The notes beneath the pieces are model-generated. The model was not told the DNA's origin and searched no databases. It saw nothing but the letters and a program-made list of their open reading frames with translations. Of a DNA stretch of 64,000 nt, positions 45,620 through 58,039 are shown in pieces (within the stretch, counting starts at the first letter, position 1; every line of letters starts with the position of its first letter). Position numbers and translations under genes: made by a program. This DNA is from Dicyema japonicum (lineage: Eukaryota; Dicyemida; Rhombozoa; Dicyemidae), in assembly GCA_011109175.1 (NCBI GenBank), contig RDEW01000007.1, positions 1,675,842-1,739,841 on the forward strand, in the 5' to 3' direction.

Positions 45620-46915
45620 TTATACCGGTATAAATTCATAGAGCCCGTCCTAATGTGACACTTTTTAGTAAGAATTTTAGATAACTCATCGGTAGTATTA
45701 TTGGACATTAAGCACTAAACTCTTAATTCAAAACAACAAAATTTTATTACATTTTTTTAGATTATCAAATAAATATCAAATAATAATAATATTAAAATGC
45801 AAGTTAATTAAACCGAGGTTGAGTTTTTTAGCGCTCGTCATGTGGTCCGCAGTTCCTGGTGGCGCCAACTCAATTAGTAACGCAGTAAAAAAAATCATTT
45901 GTTCATTCCAATTTAAGAAAATTTTTTTTCTTGGACGGCTCTCTCCGTATTACTAATTGCAAAGACAGTCTAAAAGTCCAGGCTCCAGCCGTCACAAGAA
46001 TGTGATTCCACCTTGTATAATCAGTTCCTAAAGCCGACGATGGAGTACATATGTGCTTCACGGACATATGGTATGGTAATCTCAGATTAGAAAATTATAT
46101 GGAAGGAAAATTGTCCGTCTGACTAACCTCTCATTTCAATATTTCCTTCCCCCTAGATCAGTCTGGAATCCTGAATAATGAATACGGTTCTTCACTCTCT
46201 GGGTATGGAATATGATCGTTTCTTTCGATTAAGGTTTTTTTAGAAAATCGTTAGTAGTAAATTCCTCGTCAGTAGTGCAGACCGAAAGTGTGGTGTATCT
46301 CGAGAAAAATACCTGATTAGGTCCACTACTCATTATACTGGTCAATGAGAAGACAGGAGTTATGTAATGGATTTTATATTATTTTTAAAAAAAAGGGAGT
46401 TAGAAGGCCTCGAATAGCCAGTAGAGTTCGTGAAAGACCCCGATCAGGGTAAGATGTAATTTTTGAGTTTTTTAAAGAAATCGTAGGATGATTGTCTAAA
46501 AGTTCCGTAAGTTTCTACAACGAGAAGAATAAACGTTGCATTACAGGGGAGATCAGCTACCTTTCGACCCTTAAATGTTTTTCCCAACGGCTGAACAGGC
46601 ACTCTGACGGAAGTTGTTTGAGCGAAATCGTTGTACACGTGACGTCCCCGACTAGGGACTTTTCAGCAACTATCATTTTCTTCTCGTCTACACATTCTGA
46701 CGAATTCTAGTCCGATGAGAAACTAGGTTGATGGAGCCAGTAACAAAACTTAAAAAAGCAAGCGAGTGGATGTAGTCAAAAACCGTCAATTCGCTCACCG
46801 CATCTGCACTGGTGGGGTACACAGATCTTTAGGCAAAGTCTCAGCTAAACTCGAATCGAGCAGTCGTCTATAAAAGTCCCTAATACTCCACATGGTATGT
46901 TATTGAACCAAGTCC
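45620..46915. other. Intergenic stretch
   Basis: No host gene found. Short frames at 46444-46710 have no similarity; LINE debris is likely near the right end. Confidence 0.35.
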
Positions 46916-46919
46916 CCCT

Positions 46920-47160
46920 TTCAAGAGAGGTTTCGGACAAAGACAAGCATGGAAGTGTTATCAAAAAAGGGCTTTAGAGTTACGGAGCGATGGACTTTTG
47001 AAAAGGTCCTCTCCCCGATGCCTCTGGATTTCCTAATCCTCATGAAGGTCCCTTTTCCAATGAACACGCGCATCCCGTTATACAGCCGATACTTGCTTGT
47101 ATGGGCTCGAGGGAGGAACATCGTGCCAAGTCTGTTAGAGTCTCGTGTTAGGAGTTACCA
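46920..47160 (+). mobile_element. APE-LINE C-terminal fragment
   Basis: The plus frame contains KKGFRVTERWTFEKV, matching KKAFRVTERWRRG of the copy at 60.6 kb, and continues to about LLVWARGRN. It lies just 100 bp beyond the BBS9 stop on the other strand. Confidence 0.65.
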
Positions 47161-47266
47161 TAGTCCTTGGAATTTTTCTTTCCAAGACTACTTCCAATTT
47201 CTCATAATATTTTCCTTATCTCGACACGTGACAAATAAATCAAAAGTTCAATTATTTAAAATACTA

Positions 47267-49944
47267 TTAAATTTTCGTGATTTTATCCACACATTGTTTG
47301 ATCAAATTAAATAAAGATTTGGTGGAAGTCATAGAAACTGTGCTAAATACAGTTAACTTGGTCGTCCCCTTATTAATTACTTGAGATATATTTTCTTTCA
47401 CATTCTCCTCCCAATTCTGCAAAAAATCAGAATTTATACCTCATCGACATTTTCTACAAAAAACTGATCTGAGAAACTCCAACGTGAAATTCCTGTTGAA
47501 TTGTTTATGAGAAAATAGCATAAAACACAAAAACGTGTAAAATTCCCCCCAATTTAAAGTTTGACTCATAAATTGACTCTTTCAACTGAGCGATGGTGGA
47601 CGCACTCTTACTCGTCTAAAATGACTTATAAATATACATTCCCCAGCAATTTATCCAATACAAACTCAAAATGAGACAAGCACGTGTTTGTTGAATTTTG
47701 TAGCTTTGAAAGAAAGGACTTCTCCACAGAGTACAAATAAAGACTGTAATCCTTCAGTTTCTTCCTAGCATCAATCAGATCCGTTCGAATCTCGCTAAAA
47801 TCAGATTCCATACTTTATAGTGATCGTCAATGCAACAGAATAGCTCGTCAAATGGGAGAGCGTCGTTAAAAGTGAAGCTACCAGTCTCTGGACTCCCTCC
47901 CCCAAAATACAAAGCCTCCAAAATGAGCCATAATTGGGGATAACTCTCACATTGGAATTTACAACAATCATTGGCTGCAGCATCAAATAGAATCCGTACC
48001 CCACAAAATCCTGGCAGACGATCCACCGTTGAAACAAATCCCGATTCCGTTGCCCTCAAACTCAGAAAGGTCAACTATTTGAGAACCACTAAAGAGGTTC
48101 TCCAGAAGACTTATTTTATTCAAACTCAGGCTTAGATGCACGTTTCCACCGAATCCACCTCCCTCCTTTTTAGAAATAAGACTCAGCGGAAGGTAAAAGT
48201 GCTTATATATTTGTTTCTTTTCTAAGACTGAGCAGCCAGAATAACTCTTATCAACTTCAAAGCAAATGAAGACATCTACCCTTAACGTTGAAGGGAGTTG
48301 CCCCACGTGTGCGAATTCCATATTGAAGACAAACTCATCGGCTGAAATATTTCAAACAAAAAACTGATAGTCGGAATTTTGATAGGACTGCAAGTACTTA
48401 TCTGGCTACTCGGAGTTATGAACACGTGCACGTTTTCAATGGACATTTTTGTATTCAATCTCCCCTGTAAAGTCACTGAAAAGGAATACTTCGATAATCA
48501 CTGGGACCTCTGTCTGAGATAAAATATTTATGTACTTGGAAATTATTGGTCGAAGCCACATTAAAGTGTACTTCCGGCATCTCGATTTTATTTTCATCTG
48601 TTTTAGTTTTGGGGGAAGGTACCTTTGTCATTTCTCACCAAACTAGAGTAATGCTTTATTTCCCGTCTCGCCTCTTCGTGAGTCGTACTCTTTGATAATT
48701 TATTGGAAGAAATAGGGGAGGGGTCTGTGCCAAAGTAGAAGCACTCCAAAGACCCATTATCGCTCAGACTAACCAGAACCCCTCGGTTATTACTAGGCTA
48801 TATAAGAAGCCCACTCGAAGGATCCCAGATTTATTTGAATTGCTGGAAAATCCAATTTGCATGACCAGAAAACCTCGGTTTTGTTGTAGGCATAAATACA
48901 CGAATGCAAAGAACTCATCAAAATTCCAGGATTTAACGAGGAGGCTTAAATACTGACAATAGATTACTCCAATGATATGGGAGAAAGGAGATAAATTCAT
49001 TTTGTAGTTTATTCATAAACAAAACCTCCCCATTTTCTTTAAACGCATATAAGGTATGATCCCCTAGACATATTTACTCAGCCAAAACCCAGAATGAATA
49101 TATTTTCTTCCCCCGTCGCCGGATTATTCAACAATTTTATGTCCTTGGCTGCTTCTCCAATATTCTGTCTCCATTCCGGCTAAAACTGAGACAAATAGTA
49201 CTCTTTTCTCCTTTTTGGCACTGCTTTCCAGTATAATGTTAGAATATCTCATAAATTCCAATATTACCTGTAACACTCGACTTCCATGCTTGACGAGACC
49301 GTGACGAAACTTTCTGAGTTTCTCAAGTAAACGAAGGGGCCCGGCAGAAGACAAGAGCTGAAGGAACAAACGGCTGTGATGTTTTTCTCCCCGACAATAC
49401 TGATTGTCCCATCCATGAACTGAACAGCTATGGAATTGAAATCTGTTATGTTATTCGGATTAGTACAGCTTTTCTTCCCCAAGTCCATGGAAATCATATT
49501 AAAGGTGTTTTCCACGAATTCATGCTGAAATGATTCGAACATTGAAAAGTCCGGCGAAGTCGAGTCTCTTACTACTCGTTAAAATTAAAAATACCGTTAA
49601 TTATGTAAACTACCAGCTTTTTCGGATGTAGAACCGCCAAATTTATTTCTTTCACGTTTCTTGAGATTCACCATAAAATTAACTCTGTAAAATTTCCAGT
49701 AAGAAGCTGCAAAATGGGAGACTCTGTGTCGTACTCAAAAAGGGGATCCTGGTTAGCGTCCTTTCGGGGAACATAGATTTTGATAATTCCCTGAAAATTA
49801 CCGACAATGATGATATCTTGAATTTATGCCTTGAAGTGTACCATTGTTCAAATTGGAGCTGCAGCAAACCATGGAATGCTTGTTTATCTGTTCCGCTGAT
49901 GATATATTCGAGGTCCAAAATGATTTTGCTTTAAAAAGCCACAT
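47267..49944 (-). CDS. BBS9: BBS9 / PTHB1, BBSome subunit
   Basis: BBS9 is a beta-propeller scaffold of the BBSome, the coat that carries membrane proteins in cilia. Start ATG at 49944: MWLFKAKSFWTSNISSAEQ. Propeller: DIIIVGNFQGIIKIYVPRKD, DTESPILQLLTGNF, INLAVLHPKKLVVY, MFESFQHEFVENTFNMISMD, MDGTISIVGEKNI, CLLPGPFVYLRNSESFVTVS. Then FYLPLSLISKKEGG, CESYPQLWLILEALYFGG, FNDALPFDELFCCIDDHY, and C-terminal NWEENVKENISQVINKGTTK, stop at 47267. Introns read with certainty: 49817-49841 (25 nt), 49660-49683 (24), and a 23-nt one near 47430. A frame break at an A/T run near 49583 needs one inserted base. Presence of a BBSome subunit fits a ciliated animal. Confidence 0.92.
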
Positions 49945-50084
49945 TGCTTTTAGCAACAATATTTTTTTTAATTTTTTATAAATTTAAAATTAAATTTAAT
50001 TGATAATTAAAATAGAATAAATAATTAACCAAATTTTGGAAATCAATATTCTATCTAGTGTCTTTTGCATTAAAGACGCAGTAG

Positions 50085-50160
50085 GACAAGGTAGTATAGT
50101 GGTTATTGTTCTCCGTTTGCGTCGCGTGGGTTCCGATTTTCATACCTCCACCTACCTATT
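50085..50160 (+). repeat. tRNA-like sequence
   Basis: A perfect A box (TAGTATAGTGG) and a B-box-like GGGTTCCGATTTTC at tRNA spacing. The flanking 7 nt cannot form an acceptor stem, so a SINE head or decayed tRNA is more likely than a working tRNA. Confidence 0.45.
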
Positions 50161-50164
50161 CGAA

Positions 50165-51330
50165 GGATTCTGCTCTGCATCTTCTTCAATTTTTAAAGAG
50201 TCAGCTGATTCATTTAACTTAGGAGACTCCCAGTCCATAGCCGGGATCAAAAAATATCCCTACATAAATTTAAGTTCGAGGATTCTGTACCACTTTATGA
50301 ATCACTCTCTAGATCTCGATTGATTCATTGTTTCTATTCTGCAGAGTCATTTTCTCCTGTGACATTGATTTTTCTTTACAAAAGTTGATGCTTGTCTAAT
50401 GGATCTGGCTTGGCGGGAAGTCAAATGCGAACCATGACAAGGAAAAATAGTTTGGGGTCGTAAATGAAACAGGAAGAGTATAGGGATGATGCTTAAGAAC
50501 ATAGCCTGATTCCTCTGCATGGATGACTGTCCCTAAACGGGTTTCTTGGATTCTCGCAGTCGAGCTCAGCGGCAGCAATTTCTCCGAACATTATCTTCAC
50601 TACTTCTTTGCATGCAGGCAAAGTAACAGTTTCGGTGAGAGTTCATATTTTAGCGGTAATCTCAGCAACAGCATAACGCATGCAGTGATTTTTCGTTTAT
50701 TTTGAGTTTTTTTCTGGAACGGGATTCTTGAACTTTATTCTGGTCGAATTTCCGCATAAAGATTTTTTTTTGAAAGTTAGGCCGCTTGGTTAAGAAATGA
50801 CGTCTAAGTTTCGTTGGAGCCATAAACTATTCGCAAGTTTTTCACCGCAAACAACACAAGTAGTAGAGAGAAATCATGTCCCCAGTCCATGTGAAACCAA
50901 AGGCAACATAACTTTCTCGATACGATCGAACTTTAAGATATGCACTGTCACAAGACACTATTTAGACACGCGCAAATTAAATTAATTCGTTTTGAAAAAT
51001 TAAAAAAATATGGAACTTCGCGGAACCCAGGTTAGGAACCTCTGACCTAGGCTATTGGTTCCCATTGACTCCTCGTCTTTCACTTATTATCACTCCAGCA
51101 TCACCTGGTTAAGGGGAAAGTAAGTTACTAACTGACCCCAGACCGACAAGGGAGAGCTCCTATCCGGCGTGGACGACAATCCTGGATAGCATGAAAGGAC
51201 ATGTCTTAAGTTAAAATATTAGAAATAAAGATGTTCACTCTTGCGCATATAAATATTGACGAAAGGAAATAAATCATCGATTTTAAATAAAAAATTAATA
51301 TTTAATGTCACATTAGTTACTATGGAAACG
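50165..51330. other. Intergenic stretch
   Basis: More than 1 kb with scattered short frames and no recognisable family or RNA. Confidence 0.35.
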
Positions 51331-51336
51331 CCAATA

Positions 51337-52092
51337 TTACGCGTTTTTATTAATAATGATTGGAATCAGTCCTTTAAGCTGTTTTTCCATTCCAGCACTA
51401 ATTAGTATTATTCTGTCCTTCATTTCAACGACCTCATCGCAGTATTCGAACTCGTCATAGTTGCAGACGTTTACTGAGTTTTCGACTTTTTTTACTGTAA
51501 GCCACGTGCTCTTTTTAACGTTAAACACGATTGTCTCTATCTAAGATAATTGGATGGGCCTTACCTTGTATTCTATCTCTAGGTTGAAGCTTTGGAGATC
51601 TTTGAGGATATTTATGTGGTAGTTTCGGTCGCAGAGTTTGGTCAAATCTTCTGTAATTGGGAGTGTGTTGAGAGCGGGAGGTCGAGCGATTATCAATATC
51701 CTCGAATTCTTGTCCATCTGGTAGGAATGATTAAATCACGAAAACCTGTGGAAAGATACTTTGTATGAACCATTTAAAATTGTCTATTTTGTGATAACAG
51801 TGGTAGATTAGTAGTTTGTTAAAACGGGTGGACATTGTAGAACAGGTAGAAAAGTAGTCGTCGATGCTAGTGCTACCAGAAGAATTGTCAGGACTTAAAA
51901 CTTTTGGGGGACTGATGAGGTTAAATTGGTCACATATTGAATCATCCCCAATATAACAGAGTCTATCATCACAGCACAAATAAAGGTGTTCATTTATCAA
52001 TTCAATTATTTGGTCGTCATATTCCTATCATAAACTTCAACTTTTACTTTTCCTAATGAATGATTTTTAAGTTCATTGTTATTTTCAAACAT
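51337..52092 (-). CDS. Putative SAM-dependent methyltransferase-like protein
   Basis: ATG at 52092, stop at 51337. Blocks: DDQIIELINEHLYLCCDDRL, LCYIGDDSICDQFNLISPP, FNKLLIYHCYHKIDNFKWFI, then across a 28-nt intron (51718-51745) FPQMDKNSRILIIARPPALN, NYHINILKDLQSFNLEIEYK, and across a 24-nt intron (51541-51564) VFNVKKSTWLTVKK. The layout (loop, HxxD helix, strand ending in ARPP, late Trp block) resembles uncharacterised class I methyltransferases, though the glycine-rich SAM loop is weak (YIGDD). One frame shift near 52027 links the N-terminus. Function is inferred and uncertain. Confidence 0.5.
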
Positions 52093-52369
52093 TTGGTTAA
52101 TAATATTATTTATTTAAATTTGAATATTTTTCAACTAATATAATTTTTAAAATAATTTAATTTATTATTATTATGTGGGGACTTGGGTTTTTTCTTGGAC
52201 GGCAGATAACTACCGCTCCTTTTTGATTATGCCCAAATTGATGGGAGCTGGAGGAGGAAAGTTGCATGGAGAAAACTAGTAGAACGGATAGCAAAGAGCA
52301 CCATAAAAGTGGAACACTAAGTATTCATATCTTTATAGGCAATGCTGGAATGGTTTTAACTAATTAAAG

Positions 52370-52445
52370 AAGGGACTGACGTGCTCACTACTGACAGGAT
52401 TGTCGCAGGGGCTCATACGCAAGCAAAAAGAAAAGAACGTGTTAA
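52370..52445 (+). repeat. SINE 3' fragment
   Basis: Plus strand: GACGTGCTCACTACTGACAGG, GGGGCTCATACGCAAGC and AAAAAGAAAAG. Only the end of the SINE remains. Confidence 0.45.
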
Positions 52446-52897
52446 GAGCACCTTCGATGTCTTGGATTAATTAACATAACTGTTCTTTACTTCTTAAACA
52501 AATTGAGTTCTGTCTAAGCTGGGTTACTAGTCATCGGCGGAAGGGATGAAAAAAAGAGTCGACCAACATTCTCACCTGGGTGCTTTAAGGCAGCCTCACA
52601 TGTTAGTGAGATCTGGGTAACAATTTTACCACGCTCGAGTGTAGATTGATTACTTTCAACTTACATTTACCATCGTCCCAATAACAGCCCGGTACCAATT
52701 GGTATACGAGCTGCAACCGGGTCGCGGCCCACCAGTTGGGGACCATTGTTTTACGGAACAGAAAATTTCTTAGAATTGGAGTAACTCGAGAACTAAAAAT
52801 TAGTGAAAGTGAAAATCGATAAATTGAATTTACATATATTTAAAATTTATTTTGTGTTTTTTAATAAAGTTTAAATAAACAAAATTTAAATATAATT

Positions 52898-54451
52898 TTA
52901 TTCCATATCAAGTTTATCAACAGCTTTAAACAAGTCATCAATAGATTCTGTAGATTTTAACGGCTCTGGCTTGTGTACGGTTTTGTACACGTGTTCTAGA
53001 CATCTGTTCTTTTCCTGGTTTTGTATGTGGATTACAAAGACCGCCTCCTTCAGTTTCTTCGCCAAGTATTCCACTGCCAGAGACGACTCAGATTGTCAGC
53101 AGATTTGAAATTCCTCGTCATTCTGTCGATTCCTTTAAACAGCTTCCTAACGACAGAGTCGTACTGGGATTTACAGTAATCAATACTTTCTTTTGGTTAT
53201 TTGAGCTTACTTTGAGCTGATCTTGAAGTTCGGAGATCCTCGTTTGCTGTTTCGATATGTTACTTGTAAAATATGCTTTATGAAGATTCATGATTTCTAT
53301 TTTCCGAAAAAAACAAAAACCATTAATTCGTTCATTTTGGGGGACTCTTTCTGCTCCTTTGAAGAGATGCTCGATCTGTCTCCTCATTGAACTTATTGCA
53401 ATCTTAAGCTGCGCGTTGGTTCTCTCCAATTCCTTGATTTTTTCATCCTCGTCCGTCTACGGTAATTGCTAATCATTACTTGCACGTGGCAGTCTAAAAC
53501 TGAAGTAACTGTTTGAATCGTCGCGTCTCGACGTTCCACAACCTCCACAGCTCCTTTGCTCCTCTCTTATCTGATATTCGGTCTTTTCACGTTCGATGTT
53601 TTTGATAATACTGTTCAGATAGAAACATCTGGAATTTAGCTAACGGTTACTTTTCGTCGAAGGACCGCCTCGTGTCTTCCAGTTGTGTCTCCATTTGTGA
53701 TATTTTTCCACTTTTTCTCTTCAAGTCCTCATCAAGCTGGGCAATTTTCTCATTTCTGCGATGCAGGTCTTTCCGTAATGAGGATGATTCATTCTTTAAC
53801 ATGGTTTCCTAAAATTACTACAAAAGGACCCCAAATTGATATTCCGAGCATAGTTTGTTCATGGACTCCACCTTCAATCTCAACTCGTACGTCTTCTCCC
53901 TCAGTTGTCCCTCAAACCCGTTCACCAAGTCTAGTTTTTCTAGTCTGTGACTCTCTTTCAATCTCTTTATCTCATCGGATGAATTTATCCTCATTTTCTG
54001 TATTTCATAGTCATGGTTAAGATTCAAATTGTCAATCTCCCTAAATTGTGCCGTATAGCCACCTTTTCAGTTCGTCCACCATTTTTTGGTTTTGATTGAA
54101 AGTGGAGAATTTTTCTGACTTCAACTCCAATATAGCTTTCTCCTTATCATTCAGTTCAGTGTTGAGTAGGTCGATTCGGACTTTCAGGGAACTTTCGACT
54201 GCCATTTTCTCGGATATTTCTTTGCGGGAGTCTCTTTTTTAAAATGACTCTCAACCAAAAAGCAGCTGCTTGTACTTGGCTAATTCTGCGTCTTTTTCTT
54301 TTATTAGAAGCAAATTCTCATCAAAGTTTTTCTTCAAATGATCAAATTCAAGACGACTGCTCAAATAGCTTGATTTGAATTCTTCGAAAGCTTTCTCCGC
54401 CAATTCAATTCTATTTCGTTATTTTCCACAAAACCTTGGTTTCTCACTCAT
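52898..54451 (-). CDS. Coiled-coil protein, CCDC57-like
   Basis: ATG at 54451 (MSEKPR), a 24-nt intron, then IELAEKAFEEFKSSYLSSRL and HLKKNFDENLLLIKEKDAEL, matching the start of CCDC57 (NL-LLEERD-ELERY). Further coiled-coil segments: MAVESSLKVRIDLLNTELND, EIKRLKESHRLEKLDLVN, GQLREKTYELRLKVESMN (compare KREHEF-L-DSM in CCDC57), MERTNAQLKIAISSMRRQIE, and the C-terminus SIDDLFKAVDKLDME before the stop at 52898. Many small introns remain unplaced. CCDC57 is a centriolar satellite/microtubule protein; heptad-rich proteins align easily, so identity is moderate. Confidence 0.55.
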
Positions 54452-54469
54452 TCTTTGTTCCCATGGTTA

Positions 54470-55560
54470 ATTAATATATTTATTACAAAATAAAATAATT
54501 AATTTTCTTTTTAATTAATAATATAATTTATAAAAAAAAATATAATTTTGTCGTGAAATAAAATTTAAAGTATTTTTGTAGAACTGTAATTTTTTAAAGA
54601 CTTTTCAGAGACCGTCTGGCTTATCCGTTTTCCAACTCTGCGACAAGTCCTCTTCTTCGATATCCTTTCCAGAAAAAGGGTCATAATTTATTACCCATGT
54701 GCATTTGCCAACGATGCACGCATGTAAAACCCAGAGCGAAGATGTAGAGGCTACTGAAAGAGGTCGAGGTCACCTAATGGCCATGTCGCTACAATGGTCA
54801 TCCTTGGTTCTAAACTAATAGCTGAAAACTAACTCCAAGGTCTTAAGGGATCCATATTCCTCCTTGGTCTCCAAATAACTAAAAAACATAGGATGGAAAA
54901 AGTTTTTGACTCTACCATGTGCATTGGAGACTTTGTAGGGATGATTTTCTTGAAGGTTGAAGAGATTCTTCCTACCTTGGTCAACCCACAAACTCTGATG
55001 ACTTGGGTGAGCGCCCAAAAAACGAAATTGGGGTTTGAAGGCCGCCGTTTCTTACTGGTTAGTAATGTTGGGGTAATTCACTGAATAGCGTCAGAGATCT
55101 TCTCTATTAATCATCTCAGCCCTTAAGTGATCCCTGACTACAAGAAAAGGAATATCCCTAGCTTTTAATAACCCCGGACGTAGCCAGAATAGATTTTTAT
55201 CCAGCTCCCATAGTCAGAGTGGGACGTATCATTTCCCAGTATCGAGTCTCTTCCAAGTATCTACCATTATGGGTACCCCCTCCCCATTGAATGAATGAAA
55301 TGAAAAATTCCAAAGACCATGGTAACACCAAACTAGCTACGACTCAAGATTTTCAGCGTCGCAGGCGCAAGGGAACCAGACGTCTCAAATTTAAATTAGT
55401 TTATTGTCTTAGTTAAGTTTTTGATCCATAAAAAATTGTAAAATTTAAGGGGGATTCTCTCAAAATTTTACTTACCGGGAATCCCTCTTCAGTCTCAAAA
55501 GAGTCCCCGATTCTAATTTGGTTGGACTTCAAAGCTAGATATTCAAAATTTATAAACCTT
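54470..55560. other. Intergenic stretch with an APE-LINE tail remnant
   Basis: No gene found. Around 55310-55345 GACCATGGTAACACCAAAC resembles the APE-LINE 3' tail in plus orientation. Confidence 0.35.
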
Positions 55561-56923
55561 CCCAAAAATTGACACAATCTTGACCGGTCAACTTACTCTT
55601 TAAATTTTCGACACTTATCAGCATAAAATTTTCATATTTTTCATCAATTCGGAAATTAAACCTCTCATTCCACTCGATCGTCGATTTCCGGGACCCAACG
55701 GCAGGCGTTGTCCTCTGACAGTCCACACCGTTGAAGTTCCTGGTTTTAGCTACAAACTACATTTCGACTGATATTTAGTATTTTTTATATTTGCCAAATT
55801 CAACGAATATATTTTAACCGACAAAACCTGGGATTCCCGATCAAGCCACATTCCCAAATGCAAGGAGTACTCGACCCTGGAAAATAGATTCTATCAAAAT
55901 GAGAACATTTTACCCGGGAATTTAACGACAACTGAATTTGGCTGTTTCTGAGTAAATGATTGGCCGGGAAAAGGTTACAGAATCCAATATTTTCTTTCAT
56001 CAAACATTTTTTGGTGTAAAATCTTAGCGTAACTAAACACGTGGTTAGTTCCCGTTTTTTGATGTGGCACTAAAGCAATTACGCGTTCTATCACCTGGAA
56101 ATGGCTTTCCTTGGGCAACCTGATTCCTCTGTAGAATCCCTTGGGGGACATGACAACGTCAATGTAACTTGAAATATTAAAGAGGAAGCAACCACATTTT
56201 AATGTTTTTGTTGATTTTCCAACTTACTACCTCCAATTGGAACAGTTCTTGGTCATCCATGAAAATCATCTTAATTTCGACCCAACCAATCTTTGATAGG
56301 ACATCTGACTCCAAAGCACGTGTCTGTACTGGAATTGAGTCACGTTTAGGCTGTGGGTCATAATTTATTTCGTTGTAAATATCAATGTTAGTGGGGACTT
56401 TTTCGATATTACACTTGATTTGATCCATTTGGTCGATTATCGCTATTACTACTGTCATAATGCTGTACTTGATAGTATTTTTATGATCTCTTTGTACCTT
56501 TCCACGTGAGAGTTCTCAAAGTCGTTTTTTATGTTTAATAAAGTTTTTTTCGTGCTTTCGGACGTTTTGGCGGGATTTTTTGTCGAAGTGTCTGCAAAGG
56601 AACTGAAAGGATTATAATTTTGAAAATACTGAATTGAACTTTTTGTGGATCTATTTTGTTCATTATTATTTGATTTATAAACTAATTTTTCTTTTTCTAA
56701 TAAATTAATAAATAAATTTAAACCGAATTGTATTCTTGTGGGACAATAATTTGAATATTCAAACATCCATTTTCCACCTTTTCTCTCACAATTTCTAGTA
56801 TTGTAAGCCGTTTAAATACGAAATTCTCTCTTTTTCAACCTCCCTTAGACTACTATTCCTTTCTAGAACGTCAAGCAAAATTTGCTTTTCAAAGCGCGTT
56901 GTATCTAGTAATACTTGCTCCAT
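55560..56923 (-). CDS. Unidentified protein with a possible C2 domain
   Basis: ATG at 56923: MEQVLLDTTRFEKQILLDVL, a 25-nt GT-AG intron near 56790-56815, then KWMFEYSNYCPTRIQFGLNL, a Ser/Thr/Asn-rich linker, IAIIDQMDQIKCNIEKVPTN, SKIGWVEIKMIFMDDQELFQ, and toward the C-terminus CQRTTPAVGSRKST followed by WNERFNFRIDEKYENFML. The last part has the RT-P-V...W-E-F pattern of a C2 domain strand pair. I do not recognise the family. Exon joints below 56170 are not resolved, and the lower limit is approximate. Confidence 0.4.
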
Positions 56924-57140
56924 TAACATGGAGCACTTTGAACCAGTTATAATTGTTCTCAATGAAACATATGGTCATGAGTACTCTAACTTTCATTCTC
57001 TGACATAATAGCTTTTATATAAATCCCACCTGTTGTCCTTTATGCGACCTCTATCACCAAGGTCAATATTACTTGAAACTGGGGTCCTTCATTAGTCGGT
57101 GGTGGTGATAATCCATAGTTGTTTTATAAAATGAACTTTG

Positions 57141-57410
57141 CCATCTATTTATTTAAGACCCCCCGGGGTCACCGAAAACAGAAAGCCAAAACATAATCAG
57201 ACAGTTAAGTGATTTCTTTCCATCTTAGCAGCACCGTCCTGCGTCTGTAATCCTCCATTGTACCCAACGCTATCCGGAAGCGCCTCTTCTCGTGCTCGCA
57301 CAGGAAATTGATTGGAAAAGAGAACTTTTGGGCTGATCGACTTTGCTTTGCCTGAGCTTGTGGGCTGAGCAATAAACTATATTTTGATTTAAGCAATTCT
57401 TAGAACTAAA
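57141..57410 (-). mobile_element. APE-LINE 3' end fragment
   Basis: Minus strand: FPINFLCEHEKRRFRIALGT and MEDYRRRT, matching PIGFLCKTERRLFRKVVGTM of the 15.8 kb copy, then the CTTTCTGTTTTCGGTGACCCC 3' UTR at 57150-57180. Confidence 0.75.
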
Positions 57411-57414
57411 ACTG

Positions 57415-58035
57415 GGTCAAGTAAAGAATTCGATTTGTCCTTCACTGATCTTGTTGATGGGTAGACTAAAAGACTCGAAAGCGAGACATTATTAAGAATA
57501 TTTGGGAATTAATATCTAATAATTCCCCTGTCTCTCTTCAGGGCATTCTTTTCTACAAGTTCCTCCACTTGGGCCAGGCGAAAGTCGAATACAAACATTA
57601 TTGGATCCGATGGCTCTTGACTCCAAAATGGAAACCAACAGTTACACACACATTGAAGAGATGAAGACATTAAATGTACAAAAGATGTGAATATCCATTG
57701 TCTCCCTTCTTGTATGAACAAAATTTTGAGGGATAAAAAGTTAGAGCCATTCCTTCGTATTGACGACTCTGACAAACGAGTGTCAAAAGTAGGTTCAGCT
57801 CTACGCGGTAAAAGGGGTAGAATCTTTTCATGTGAAAAGCTAAGTAGTCAAAAAGTGATCTTTCTCGTGGTCATCAAGTATACATAAAAAGCAAAGTGGC
57901 GACTTTGCCTGCCCGTTCTTATTTAGGTAACAATTGAGAACCACGTGGTGCGCCAAGTTTACCCGAATTCCTCGAGGAAAAGAGATGCACAATAAAGGCA
58001 ACTAAATTGGTTTATAAATTAAAAAAATTGTAATA
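57415..58035. other. Intergenic stretch
   Basis: No gene seen; frames at 57509-57887 lack similarity on either strand. Confidence 0.35.
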
Positions 58036-58039
58036 AATT

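Noticed and set aside
50085-50160. Functional tRNA gene
   Set aside because: A and B boxes are present, but the ends cannot form an acceptor stem and no clear anticodon loop forms.
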